A stretch of 64,000 nt of DNA, from contig JAJDIT010000002.1 in NCBI GenBank assembly GCA_030266845.1, positions 1 to 64,000 of the forward strand, given 5' to 3'. Position numbers and translations under genes: made by a program. Shown here one piece after another: positions 55,493 through 64,000 of this stretch (position 1 is its first letter; each line of letters opens with the position of its first letter). This DNA is from Acholeplasma sp. OttesenSCG-928-E16 (lineage in GTDB: Bacteria; Bacillota_I; Bacilli_A; Acholeplasmatales; Acholeplasmataceae). The notes below the pieces were generated by a model that searched no databases, had not been told where the DNA came from, and saw only the letters and a program-made list of their open reading frames with translations.

Positions 55493-56393
55493 TTTTTACT
55501 TCCTCATTCTTTTCCTTCTTTTTTTTAATAAATAATAGCGCTAAAGCTAATCCGATAACAAATAGTACTCCACAAATCAACCAAACATACCACTCTTGAT
55601 CAAAGATGTATGGTGGAATCTCTCCACCGCTTGGATCATTAATTTCAAGCTGATTTTCTTTAAATAAGGAGAGCATTATATTCGCTGGAGATATAATAAC
55701 AATACCGATTATGGCATAATTAAAATGAATAGGGGCTTTCTTTATTGCAAAATTTAAGGGTTTTGCAAATAATAACATACCTGCTGCAACTCCTAAAAGA
55801 ACCACTAAAACGCCAAGGAAATTGGAGAATACCCCATTTAATATTTCGTTGCCAAACTCAGTAAATAAAGTGTAAAAACCAAAAGCCATCAAAAGCATCG
55901 TCCCACTCAAACCAGGAACAATAAATGATAATGCCATAATAACACCTATTAAAAAATAGATTAGATACTTAACTCCACCAGTGATTTCATATGTTAATCC
56001 ACCATCAATAAAACATACTCCGACCATTAAAAGGGCCGATACTATCATTGTAATGATGTGTGATGGTCTAATTTTTATCCCTTTAATCTCTTGAAATAGT
56101 TGAGGTATCTCCCCTATAATTAATCCCATAAAAAAGAAAGTAACCGGTAGTTTAAAAAGTTCAAAAACAAAAGAAACAAAAAAATAACCGACGATCACCC
56201 CAAGGGCAATACCAACTAAAAACTGCCAAATTGAAGTGATTGCTTTAATCGGATGTTTAATAAAATTATTCAAAGCTTCCACGAGATCTTTATATATATT
56301 AAAGGCGGCAGCTATCACGCCACCGCTAACACCTGGTAAAATAGCACCAATACCAACTAAAGAACCCTTTAATATCTTGGCTATATTATTCAT
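55473..56393 (-). CDS. DUF368 membrane protein, candidate polyprenyl-phosphate translocase (PopT)
   Basis: Eight or so hydrophobic segments over 306 residues, with the DUF368 hallmarks GAILPGVSGGVIAAAFNIYKD at 17-37 and ALSFIVPGLSGTMLLMAFG in the second repeat. Proteins of this family (PopT) flip undecaprenyl phosphate back into the cytoplasm for cell-wall and envelope-glycan synthesis; the role is inferred by family. Overlaps the HPr gene by 8 bp. It would make sense in an organism that still has polyprenyl-linked envelope glycans. Confidence 0.85.
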   Translation of the reverse strand: MNNIAKILKGSLVGIGAILPGVSGGVIAAAFNIYKDLVEALNNFIKHPIKAITSIWQFLVGIALGVIVGYFFVSFVFELFKLPVTFFFMGLIIGEIPQLFQEIKGIKIRPSHIITMIVSALLMVGVCFIDGGLTYEITGGVKYLIYFLIGVIMALSFIVPGLSGTMLLMAFGFYTLFTEFGNEILNGVFSNFLGVLVVLLGVAAGMLLFAKPLNFAIKKAPIHFNYAIIGIVIISPANIMLSLFKENQLEINDPSGGEIPPYIFDQEWYVWLICGVLFVIGLALALLFIKKKKEKNEEVKIASEEN

Positions 56394-56661
56394 GACTTAC
56401 TTTGCCAATTCCCTCCGTAGTCAAATAAGCAGTCATTTCATCAAGGGCTTCTATTTCATCTGTACCATTAGCAATTATTGAAATATTTTCTCCCTTATAG
56501 ATACCTAATGACATAACACCCATTACAGATTTTAAATTGACTACTTGACCCTTTGCCTTAAGTAGCAAATCAGCATCGAACATCATTGCCTTATTAACCA
56601 TTTTTGTAGCTGGTCTAGCATGAAGTCCATATTCTGCAGTAATAATGAAATTCCTTTCCAT
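56386..56661 (-). CDS. HPr-family phosphocarrier protein
   Basis: A PTS-type carrier of 91 residues with the phospho-histidine H14 in EYGLHARPATKMV and the regulatory-site-like S45 in NLKSVMGVMSLGI, which resembles the Ser46 region modified by HPr kinase. EI is not in this window, so it is not next to ptsI. It could be the general HPr or a Crh-like paralogue; presence of both His and Ser fits HPr. It follows the EIIB-like gene by 2 bases. Confidence 0.92.
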   Translation of the reverse strand: MERNFIITAEYGLHARPATKMVNKAMMFDADLLLKAKGQVVNLKSVMGVMSLGIYKGENISIIANGTDEIEALDEMTAYLTTEGIGKVSHE

Positions 56662-56663
56662 CC

Positions 56664-57017
56664 TTATTCTCCTTTATGTTTTTTAGTTAATAGCTGATAA
56701 ACCAACTCTGGTTCATCCTTGACTAATATTTTCAGTTCATTCCCTTTTAAAAAAGCAGAAATTCCAAGTTCTTTAAAACCATCTTGATTGATACTTTTAA
56801 TATCGTTTACTATTACTCCTAATCTCTTATTTGATAAAGTAAACTCCTTGATGTTTGTATTACCGCCTAGGTAATCAAAAAGCTTATCCACATAGCTTGG
56901 AATAATAACTGTATCTTCCTTTTTATTTCTTGAAATAATAAACATCAACAAAAAGATGATGAATACAACAAATAATACAATTCCGATTATTAAAAATATA
57001 ATTTGCTCTTTTGTCAT
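56664..57017 (-). CDS. Membrane-anchored EIIB-like protein lacking the phosphorylation cysteine
   Basis: The 117 residues comprise one N-terminal membrane segment (about 5-29) followed by a soluble domain that follows PTS glucose-family EIIB closely: DYLGGNTNIKEFTLSNKRLGVIVND, FKELGISAFL and a final strand. In true EIIB the pattern is GGxxNI...DxCxTRLR; here the Cys aligns with S62 and the TRLR with KRLG. It therefore cannot be phosphorylated in the usual way. It is 2 bases from HPr, so a regulatory or adaptor role at the membrane is inferred. Family naming rests on manual alignment only. Confidence 0.7.
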   Translation of the reverse strand: MTKEQIIFLIIGIVLFVVFIIFLLMFIISRNKKEDTVIIPSYVDKLFDYLGGNTNIKEFTLSNKRLGVIVNDIKSINQDGFKELGISAFLKGNELKILVKDEPELVYQLLTKKHKGE

Positions 57018-57082
57018 GAATAACTCCTCTTATAGATTAATTATACTAATTAATGTCTTTTCTTTCAATAATTTGCTTACTT

Positions 57083-58099
57083 TTAATAAATAAACATCGC
57101 ATCTCCGAATGAAAAGAAACGGTATCTTCTATTGATTGCCTCATTGTAGGCTTTCATTATAGAATCTTTGTTGGAAAATGCCGATATCAGCATTAATAAA
57201 GTCGACTTTGGTAAATGAAAGTTTGTGATAATTGCATCTACTACCTTAAACTTATAAGGAGGATAAATAAAAATATCTGTATTAAATGTTCCCGCTTTAA
57301 ATCCGTTTTGGTAATTACTTTCCAATGTTCTTACAGTTGTCGTACCACAAGCGATAATCCTTTTTTTAAACTTTATAGCCTCATTTAGTTTTTTTGCGAC
57401 ATCCTCATTAATAATATAGGTTTCTTGATGCATCTTATGACTATTAACATCATCTACCACAACCGGTCTAAATGTCCCTAAACCTACATGAAGAGTAATC
57501 TCAAGCACCATAACACCTTTTTCTTTAATTCTATTTAATAGTTCCTCTGTAAAGTGAAGACCAGCTGTAGGAGCTGCTGCAGAACCAGAAATGCTCGCAT
57601 AAACTGTTTGGTATCGATTATTATCAGTTAGTTTCTCTTTGATGTATGGTGGTAAGGGCATTGTACCTAATTTTTCTAATACTTCTAGAAAAATACCTTG
57701 ATAACTAAATTTAAAAATTCTAATTCCTTCTTCTAATACAGCAACGCATTCTGCTGTAATTAGACCAGCAAAATTAATGATAGTTCCTACTTTAATTCTT
57801 TTAGCTGGTTTAGCTAATGCCTCCCAATGATCCTTATCAACTTCCTTTAATAATAAAATCTCGATAAGTGCATTTGTATCTTTTTTTTCACCAATCAATC
57901 TAGCAGGTATTACTTTTGTGTTATTGATAACTAGGCAGTCATCTTTATTTAAATAATCAACTATCTGGTAAAAACTACAGTGTTCAATCTCGTTTGTATT
58001 TTTATTTAGAGAGAGTAGCTTTGAGTGATCTCTTTTTTCATTTGGATGTTGGGCTATCAGTTCATCAGGTAAGTTAAAATCAAAATCAGATGTCTTCAT
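57083..58099 (-). CDS. queA: S-adenosylmethionine:tRNA ribosyltransferase-isomerase
   Basis: Adds the epoxycyclopentane precursor of queuosine to preQ1 in tRNA. ATG 58099 is preferred over TTG 58105; it gives 338 residues. Conserved segments are [38 protein letters not shown], and [16 protein letters not shown]. It overlaps ruvB by 14 bp. No preQ1 biosynthesis genes or riboswitch in the window, so preQ1/queuine may be salvaged. Confidence 0.95.
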   Translation of the reverse strand: MKTSDFDFNLPDELIAQHPNEKRDHSKLLSLNKNTNEIEHCSFYQIVDYLNKDDCLVINNTKVIPARLIGEKKDTNALIEILLLKEVDKDHWEALAKPAKRIKVGTIINFAGLITAECVAVLEEGIRIFKFSYQGIFLEVLEKLGTMPLPPYIKEKLTDNNRYQTVYASISGSAAAPTAGLHFTEELLNRIKEKGVMVLEITLHVGLGTFRPVVVDDVNSHKMHQETYIINEDVAKKLNEAIKFKKRIIACGTTTVRTLESNYQNGFKAGTFNTDIFIYPPYKFKVVDAIITNFHLPKSTLLMLISAFSNKDSIMKAYNEAINRRYRFFSFGDAMFIY

Positions 58100-59102
58100 C
58101 AGCAAACAATCCCTTATGATATTTTTTGTTAAGTTCTTTATATGCTTTTTCGGTTGCTACTCTTCCTCTTGGAGTCCTTTTTATATATCCTTCTTGAATC
58201 AAAAAAGGTTCATAAACGTCCTCAATTGTCGTAATTTCTTCCGATAAACTTGCTGCAATATTCTCGATTCCTACTGGACCACCATTAAATTTTTCAACTA
58301 TCCCTCTTAAGTAGCGCTTATCAGTTTCATCTAGTCCATTTAAATTGACTCCTAATCTTAATAATGCATGCTCTGTAATCTTCCGGTTAATTTTCCCATC
58401 ATGCAAGACTTGAGCAAAATCACGGATTCTTCTAAAAAGACGATTGGCTACTCTTGGGGTTCCTCTACAACATCCAGCAAGCAACCTTGCGGCATCCTCT
58501 TCTATATCTGTTTGATAGACTCTTGAAGTTCGATTAATGATTGTTTCAATCTCTTCTTTATTATAATAACTAAGCCTTAGGACAACTCCAAAGCGATCCC
58601 TAAGCGGAGCAGAAAGATCACCATATCTTGTCGTTGCTCCTACTAATGTAAATGGATTTAAATCCAGTCTAATCGATCTTGATTCACCATCTTTGCCGAT
58701 TACAATATCAATTACATAATCTTCCATCGCCGAGTATAAAACTTCTTCTATAACCCTAGGTAAACGATGCATCTCATCAATGAATAACACATCTCCTGGA
58801 GAAAGCGAGGTCAAAATGGCTGCTAAATCACCAGTTTTCTCAATTGCTGGACCACTAGTAATCTTTATATTCACACCCATTTCATTGGCAATTATTTGGG
58901 CCAAAGTCGTCTTTCCTAAGCCAGGAGGACCATACAACAAAACGTGGTCTAACGACTCACTACGTTTTAGTGCTGCTTTGATATAAACATCAAGCATTTC
59001 CTTATTTTCTTTTTGACCAATATATTGGCTTAATCGGTCAGGACGAAGGCTTTCTTCTTCATCACCATCTAATAAATTACTGTCGACAACTCTTTCTTTC
59101 AT
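58086..59102 (-). CDS. ruvB: Holliday junction branch-migration ATPase RuvB
   Basis: Hexameric motor with RuvA. The 338 residues (from ATG 59102, preceded by AGGGTG; a GTG at 59111 is also possible) include [20 protein letters not shown], Walker [12 protein letters not shown], Walker [12 protein letters not shown], sensor 1 [19 protein letters not shown] and the C-terminal winged helix [14 protein letters not shown]. Organised ruvA-ruvB-queA, a conserved gene order. Confidence 0.97.
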   Translation of the reverse strand: MKERVVDSNLLDGDEEESLRPDRLSQYIGQKENKEMLDVYIKAALKRSESLDHVLLYGPPGLGKTTLAQIIANEMGVNIKITSGPAIEKTGDLAAILTSLSPGDVLFIDEMHRLPRVIEEVLYSAMEDYVIDIVIGKDGESRSIRLDLNPFTLVGATTRYGDLSAPLRDRFGVVLRLSYYNKEEIETIINRTSRVYQTDIEEDAARLLAGCCRGTPRVANRLFRRIRDFAQVLHDGKINRKITEHALLRLGVNLNGLDETDKRYLRGIVEKFNGGPVGIENIAASLSEEITTIEDVYEPFLIQEGYIKRTPRGRVATEKAYKELNKKYHKGLFADEDI

Positions 59103-59107
59103 TTTTG

Positions 59108-59659
59108 TCACCCTATTAATATTTGCAAGGCTTGTTTGATCATATCTTCAACCTTTAAATCGTGATTAACCTTTTTTAAAGCCTTTTTTATTTCGGTTCT
59201 TCCATAGCCAAGCGCCATTAAAGCATCCACACAATCACTACTTTGATCAGGAATTAGTGAATCTTCGATCGTCAGTTTTCCCTTTAAGTCAAGAATTATT
59301 TGTTGTGCTGACTTTAAACCAATACCAGGATATCTAGTAAGGTATTTAGCGTCGCCACTTTCTATCGCTTCTACAACATCATTAGTTTTTCCTGAGGCCA
59401 AAATACTAAGAGCGCTCTTTGGACCGATCCCTGAGACGCTAATTAACTTGATAAATAAATCTCTTGACTCAGTACTAGGAAAACCATATAGATTAAATAT
59501 ATCTTCCCTAACGTAATGATAAAGGAAAATAATTACCTTATCATCCAGCTTATAATTATACGGATTTGGGGTTATTATTAAATACCCAATCTCATTGTTT
59601 TCAATGACTATATTAGTCGGATTAACTTCTTTTACAACACCTTTTATATAACTATACAT
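59108..59659 (-). CDS. ruvA: Holliday junction DNA helicase subunit RuvA
   Basis: Binds the four-way junction and loads RuvB. The 183 residues have the N-terminal OB domain ([20 protein letters not shown]), two helix-hairpin-helix motifs ([39 protein letters not shown]) and a C-terminal RuvB-contact domain ([17 protein letters not shown]). Its TGA overlaps the GTG candidate of ruvB. No ruvC; recU is at 36280. Confidence 0.96.
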   Translation of the reverse strand: MYSYIKGVVKEVNPTNIVIENNEIGYLIITPNPYNYKLDDKVIIFLYHYVREDIFNLYGFPSTESRDLFIKLISVSGIGPKSALSILASGKTNDVVEAIESGDAKYLTRYPGIGLKSAQQIILDLKGKLTIEDSLIPDQSSDCVDALMALGYGRTEIKKALKKVNHDLKVEDMIKQALQILIG

Positions 59660-59742
59660 AGTAATCTCCTAACTTGTTCAATTATACCATTTTTCAACCC
59701 ACTATTAAAGAGTTTATAAGATAAACTTTATAACATTTGTGT

Positions 59743-59748
59743 TATAAT
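59743..59748 (+). promoter_or_regulatory. Extended -10 element for the coiled-coil gene
   Basis: TATAAT (59743-59748) with TGTGT just upstream; a -35 match is poor. The start of transcription would be near 59755, so the GGAGG (59756-59760) lies at the very 5' end of the mRNA. Confidence 0.5.
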
Positions 59749-59766
59749 CTTAATTGGAGGCAGTTC

Positions 59767-62700
59767 TTGGAGAAAAAAATATTTAATGAGCAAAATTTGA
59801 TGAAAATTAAAGATGCTATATCACTAAACAAAACTGATAAAGACCGATTATTAGTTTTTTTTGAAAAGTATAACGACCTCTTTTCTTCTATCCAATTAAA
59901 AGTCGATAACTTTAGAACAAAAATTGATAGTGAGATCGATGGCTTAATTGAAGCCCAAAAAGCTAATGAAAGAAAGTTAGAAGCTTCCATTTTACTTAGT
60001 GAGAAAAAAATAAAACAACAAGCTGAAATGATCAACACAAAATATGATACTCTTAAGTTTAACAACTATGTTGTTGCATTAAATGAAAAGGATGTTGCTA
60101 CAAAAAACTTAGTTAGTGTTAAAAAATCATTTAACGATGAAAAAGCCAAAAGCGACTTAGATTTTAAAGATTATCTTGCTTCCATGGAGCAAAAAGCTCA
60201 AGAAAGCAAGAATTCATATAATTTAAACTCAACTAACATCAGTCAAAAAACAGCTAGGCGAAAGAAAAGACTTTCAGTAATATACGAAAACCTCGTCCAA
60301 AAAGAAAATGAACGTTTTTTACAAATTGAAGATAGTCTATTATCCAAAATCAGCTCTATAAAGCTAAATAAGATAGAATATGAGCTCAATAGCAAGCAAA
60401 ATGAAGAATTGATCAAAGGGCATTATAATAACATTAGCTTGACAGTAAATAAGAAAATAAAAGATGAAAGCCAAGCTCTTATTTCAACAAAAGAAACAAT
60501 TAAAAATGAATATGAGGAATCACTACTTCCACTTGAAAAAAACAGGATATCAATCGAGAAAAATTTTACACAGACCAAAAACGATATTTCCTATCGATAT
60601 TCTAATATTTTAGATGAAGTTAATAAAATTTATGACCAAAAGAAAAAAATATTGGAAAAACAAAGAGCTCAAATAGAAAAAAGATATCTAGAGAGTATAA
60701 TAAATGAAACATCATCCGATAAAATAGAGACGAATCAGCTACTTTACAATCAAGAAATTCAAGCCTTGGAAAAAGAATTATCTGATTTAAGAGAAGCTTG
60801 GGTTTTAGATATTGACCGAAGGAATGAAATTAGAAAGTTAGAAATCGGAAGACAAGAAGCAATTTACCAAACAAACCTAAAAAAACTGGATGAAGCCTTA
60901 AGAAACAAGGAAAGACAGTTTCAAATATCGATTAAAAATGCTGATCTATCAAAAAAGCTTCTCCTACTTCCTTTTGAAATCAATCGAGAATTTTCCTTTA
61001 AACAACGAAATATTAATCTTCAGATTATTGAAAATGAGTTTGAGGTTTTAATTTTAAAAAACGAGATGCTATGTCTATCTACCGAGTTGGAGCTTGAACT
61101 AGCACGCAACACTAACCAATACAATCTTTCCTTATATAAGATTAAATTTGATTACCTTCAAAACAGAATTAGACTTATTAAACAACTGAGTATTGAGGGT
61201 TTCAAACTAAAAAGAGATCATTATTTATCTTTGCTTGAATTTGACAAATACGTCACCAAAAAAAAATATGACCTAGAGTTGTTTAAAAAGCAATTCCCAT
61301 TTAATCAAGCTCAAATCGACAATATTTTCGTCAATAATTCTATTGAGCAAAAAAAATTATTATCTGACTTTTTAATTGAGCAAGAAAGAAATAGTACTCT
61401 AAGTCAAAACGAGGGAAAGCTAAATAATTTGTCTTTGCATCGCTTAAAGGAAATCGATAATACTAGAATCAATTACATAAGAAATCTAATTAGACTTTTA
61501 TCAACTAGAAAAACGGAATACTACAATGCTTTTTTAGATGAATTAAGATTAGTTCCTGATTTTTTTAGGGAATTCTATCTCATTTTCATTCCCCTTTTTG
61601 GTTATCTAGATAAAGAGTCATTATTGATGATTAGAAATCTTTATGCTGACTGCTGTATTAATATTTCTAATTTTATTAAAAACTCTCATAACTCTTTAAA
61701 AAGTAATATTTTGGAATTATCCAAACTTGATATTCTTAATGAAAACTTATTAAAACAATCATATGATTCCTTTTCTACTTTAAGAAATGAGATTATCATT
61801 TCCTTTAAAGAAATATTATCAAGCACGATAAAAAACCTTGAGTTACAGATTTCTAGTCTTTTCAAAGATTTAGAAAAAACTAAGGTTAGGATTAACGATA
61901 TTCTTCTTGATGAAAAAAATACTACCACCAATAGATTAAGAGATACAATTTCACTAATTAATAATGAGCTAAGGGAATCTAGTTTATTCAATAGGATAAG
62001 TTCTGACTTTGGTGGCTTAGAGTTAAATTATGATGAAATAGTGGAAAATAACGATACTAGTTATTTAAATCAAGTGACTATAATTCATCAAGATATATTT
62101 ATTAGTTTAGATAAATTGGTTTCTTCTGTGTTAGCCTTTTTAGAAGGATTTTCAAGCACTAATACAGAAAATACTCACTCATTGAAGGGTAGTTATAATG
62201 ATGGTAGCATTTTAGTTAAGTCGCTAGATGAGTTGTTAGTATCTTTTTCAAATAAACTAACTAACATACCAGATACCGAGTATACTTTTTTAAATGATAC
62301 ATTAAAGGTTGACCAGGGTCTTCTTATTAATAACTACAATTCCTCAAAAGAAGAGTTTCATCTTTATGAGGAAAGAATGTCGGACTTAGATGAGAAAATA
62401 TTAGAGTATCATGGTATCGTCAAAGAGTACTCAAGCGATAAGCTTATAAAAAATAATCGTGACAATCTTAACTATGGAACTAATAACTTCAATAAAAGTG
62501 TCGAAAGAAAAGCTAAGGAGATTCTCCGATTAGAGCATCTTCAAGTAGATAAAAATTCTGAGCTAGATAGATCATTAAATTTAAACAATCAAAACTTAAT
62601 TGATAGTCTTTTATTTTTAAAAAGAACTAGAGATTCTAGTTTAAAAAAATTATCAGCATCCCTAAGGGAGGTTGATCTTCAAACGAAGCATGATACCGGC

Positions 62701-62964
62701 CTTACTCTAGACAAAAGTAGATCATTACTAAAAATGGCCAACACGAGAATTGATCATCAAATTGATCAATTAGAAAGAACCAAAAAAGAATATGTTGAAA
62801 TAAATAAAAAACGTTTAAAGGAAATATTAATAGCTTTAGAAACAGCCAAAAAGGATTCAAAAAACAACCAAGAAGCATTTAAGAAATCACTTGCATTTGA
62901 AGATAAAAAGTACCAAACAGTATTACGGGGTATTGAGCGTGAAATAAAAAAAGAAAGGCTATAA
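59767..62964 (+). CDS. Large coiled-coil protein of unknown function (about 1,065 residues)
   Basis: The probable start is TTG 59767, six bases after GGAGG (59756-59760); the ATG at 59737 lies before the -10 and is rejected. The protein is dominated by Lys/Glu/Asn/Leu-rich heptad stretches from about residue 25 to 500 and again from 830 to 1060. Between them (about 560-830) is a less coiled, more globular part, including a hydrophobic stretch with PDFFREFYLIFIPLFGYL (about 597-615). There is no signal peptide, Walker motif or zinc site, so it is not an SMC ATPase. It may be a cytoskeletal or scaffold element, as found in several wall-less relatives, but this is inference. Confidence 0.72.
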   Translation: MEKKIFNEQNLMKIKDAISLNKTDKDRLLVFFEKYNDLFSSIQLKVDNFRTKIDSEIDGLIEAQKANERKLEASILLSEKKIKQQAEMINTKYDTLKFNNYVVALNEKDVATKNLVSVKKSFNDEKAKSDLDFKDYLASMEQKAQESKNSYNLNSTNISQKTARRKKRLSVIYENLVQKENERFLQIEDSLLSKISSIKLNKIEYELNSKQNEELIKGHYNNISLTVNKKIKDESQALISTKETIKNEYEESLLPLEKNRISIEKNFTQTKNDISYRYSNILDEVNKIYDQKKKILEKQRAQIEKRYLESIINETSSDKIETNQLLYNQEIQALEKELSDLREAWVLDIDRRNEIRKLEIGRQEAIYQTNLKKLDEALRNKERQFQISIKNADLSKKLLLLPFEINREFSFKQRNINLQIIENEFEVLILKNEMLCLSTELELELARNTNQYNLSLYKIKFDYLQNRIRLIKQLSIEGFKLKRDHYLSLLEFDKYVTKKKYDLELFKKQFPFNQAQIDNIFVNNSIEQKKLLSDFLIEQERNSTLSQNEGKLNNLSLHRLKEIDNTRINYIRNLIRLLSTRKTEYYNAFLDELRLVPDFFREFYLIFIPLFGYLDKESLLMIRNLYADCCINISNFIKNSHNSLKSNILELSKLDILNENLLKQSYDSFSTLRNEIIISFKEILSSTIKNLELQISSLFKDLEKTKVRINDILLDEKNTTTNRLRDTISLINNELRESSLFNRISSDFGGLELNYDEIVENNDTSYLNQVTIIHQDIFISLDKLVSSVLAFLEGFSSTNTENTHSLKGSYNDGSILVKSLDELLVSFSNKLTNIPDTEYTFLNDTLKVDQGLLINNYNSSKEEFHLYEERMSDLDEKILEYHGIVKEYSSDKLIKNNRDNLNYGTNNFNKSVERKAKEILRLEHLQVDKNSELDRSLNLNNQNLIDSLLFLKRTRDSSLKKLSASLREVDLQTKHDTGLTLDKSRSLLKMANTRIDHQIDQLERTKKEYVEINKKRLKEILIALETAKKDSKNNQEAFKKSLAFEDKKYQTVLRGIEREIKKERL

Positions 62965-62988
62965 CTATTAGTTAAGTCTTTCTTTTTT
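62947..62988. terminator. Bidirectional terminator containing the coiled-coil gene stop
   Basis: AAAAAAGAAAG (62947-62957) pairs with CTTTCTTTTTT (62978-62988); an inner TAACT/AGTTA stem lies in the loop. The TAA stop (62962-62964) is inside. It also serves obg from the other strand. Confidence 0.72.
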
Positions 62989-62997
62989 ATTAAAACG

Positions 62998-64000
62998 TTA
63001 TTCGTCTATAAATTCAAACTCAAAACCATATACATTCACTACTGATTGATTTTTTGCACCCATGTTTCTTAGTGCCTCATCAACACCTAGCCCTCTTAAA
63101 ACTCTTGAAAATCGCATAACGGAGCTGTAGTTATCGATATTGGTACGGTCAAAATACTTCTTTATTACATCTCCTTTAATATAGAAAACTCCATTAACTT
63201 CTTCTATCTCAAAAGGAATTTCATCTTTTTCTTTTGTATAATATTTTATCTCAATGTGATCTTCTATAACATCTGGTGTTAATTGGAAAGTGAGAAAGAT
63301 TTTTTTAATTAGTTCATCAATATTAGTATGCAAGTGTACTGAAATATATATTGGATTTAACTTCCTAAATTTATTTTTAATATCTTTAAGCTTATTATCA
63401 TCGATACTATCTATTTTATTAATAACCACTACTTGAGGTCTTTTTATTAGTTGTTCATTGTAAAGCTCTAATTCTTGATTAATATCTAAATAATCTTGAT
63501 AAGGGTCATCTCTTAGGCAATCAATTACATGAATGAATATTTTGCATCTTTCGATATGCCTTAAAAACTTAAAACCAAGACCTTGTCCACTTGATGCATT
63601 TTTAATCAAACCTGGCAAGTCTGCCAAAACTAAAGTGTTATCGTAGTATGATAATACTCCAAGGTTTGGAGAGAGTGTTGTAAAAGGGTATGAATCTATT
63701 TTTGGTTTAGCATTTGATAAGATTGATATTAATGAAGACTTCCCAACACTCGGATAACCAATAATACCTACATCCGCTAAAACCTTCAATTCAATTCTAA
63801 CCTTCAGTTCTTCACCTAGGTCACCGTTTTCAGCAAAATCAGGAGCTGGATTCTTATGGGAGGAAAAAGCGATGTTTCCTCTACCGCCCTTACCGCCCTT
63901 GGCGATTATTAATTCCTCATTATTCTTAGTTACTTCTCCAATAAAAATATTATCTATTGAGTAAACTTGTGTTCCAAGTGGAACATGAACATATGTGTTA
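62998..64000 (-). CDS. obg: GTPase Obg, partial (5' end beyond window)
   Basis: Ribosome-assembly GTPase. The frame is open to the right edge, where the Gly-rich Obg fold is visible (IAKGGKGGRGNIAFSSHKNPAPDF), so about 80-90 N-terminal residues are missing. The G domain has GYPSVGKSSLIS (G1), ADLPGLIKNASSGQGLG (G3) and NKID (G4). A C-terminal OCT domain follows (EIEEVNGVFYIKGD, RFSRVLRGLGVDEALRNMGAKNQSVVNVYGFEFEF). Everything visible is intact. Confidence 0.96.
   Translation of the reverse strand, partial: NTYVHVPLGTQVYSIDNIFIGEVTKNNEELIIAKGGKGGRGNIAFSSHKNPAPDFAENGDLGEELKVRIELKVLADVGIIGYPSVGKSSLISILSNAKPKIDSYPFTTLSPNLGVLSYYDNTLVLADLPGLIKNASSGQGLGFKFLRHIERCKIFIHVIDCLRDDPYQDYLDINQELELYNEQLIKRPQVVVINKIDSIDDNKLKDIKNKFRKLNPIYISVHLHTNIDELIKKIFLTFQLTPDVIEDHIEIKYYTKEKDEIPFEIEEVNGVFYIKGDVIKKYFDRTNIDNYSSVMRFSRVLRGLGVDEALRNMGAKNQSVVNVYGFEFEFIDE

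Noticed and set aside
59737-59766. Coiled-coil protein start at ATG 59737
   Set aside because: It lies upstream of the -10 element and lacks a ribosome site; TTG 59767 follows GGAGG at good spacing.

Overview
This is a gene-dense, AT-rich chromosomal window with almost no accessory DNA. It points to a low-GC Gram-positive bacterium of the Bacilli/Mollicutes side of Firmicutes, plausibly Acholeplasmatales- or Izemoplasmatales-like. The evidence is a class B RNase P RNA, RNase J, RNase HIII, RecU, DarA, RarA, CoaX, ECF transporter S components, T-box and yybP-ykoY leaders, and a bifunctional Rel protein. TGA is used as a stop (for example xerD and hemW) and Trp is TGG, so the code is standard and not the Mycoplasma code. 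The taxon is an inference; nothing here fixes it. I see no tRNA, rRNA, insertion sequence, prophage, CRISPR array or replication origin.

Layout. 1-3122 (minus): hemW-xerD-deoB, each pair overlapping by 4 bp, deoB cut by the window edge. 3180-7965: GNAT-fold protein (+), lepA (-), and a repetitive lipoprotein (+). 7946-14210: metal-ion block with a P-loop kinase and two CNNM/CorC proteins (-), divergent from a yybP-ykoY riboswitch and P2A-type ATPase (+). 14210-17256 (-): rpsO, pnp, rnpB. 17259-22012 (-): mutS2 (two frameshifts), thioredoxin, truB, ribF, darA. 22069-22926 (+): rnhC. 22904-29943 (-): a T-box-led operon GNAT-hisS-aspS-comEB-Lon-like protease-membrane protein-lspA-rluD. 29988-33166 (-): apt-rel-dtd. 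33209-37602: rarA (+), rnjA (-), recU (+), TPP-riboswitch thiT (-). 37621-41334: glycosyltransferase, zinc-ribbon protein and deoA (-), then a histidine phosphatase (+). 41316-44872 (-): pepV-thyA-folA-plsC. 44956-46953 (-): PadR-DUF1700-DUF4097. 46976-47340 (-): short ssb. 47438-53749 (-): ECF S component, coaX, unknown, deoC, deoD, two M16 proteins. 53838-59659 (-): ruvA-ruvB-queA-EIIB-like-HPr-DUF368-trmB-M42 peptidase. 59743-62988 (+): a roughly 1,065-residue coiled-coil protein. 62998-64000 (-): obg, cut by the right edge.

How it works together. deoA, deoB, deoC and deoD give a complete deoxyribonucleoside catabolic route spread over three loci. thyA, folA and the dCMP deaminase make dTMP. 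RuvAB with RecU (no RuvC) form the Holliday-junction set. Three riboswitch-type leaders (Mn2+, TPP, T-box) have readable expression platforms. The most interesting items for follow-up are the leader of the CNNM operon with its embedded 27-codon ORF, the T-box with a very short Stem I, the membrane-anchored EIIB-like protein without its phosphorylation cysteine beside HPr, the giant coiled-coil protein, and the twice-frameshifted mutS2.
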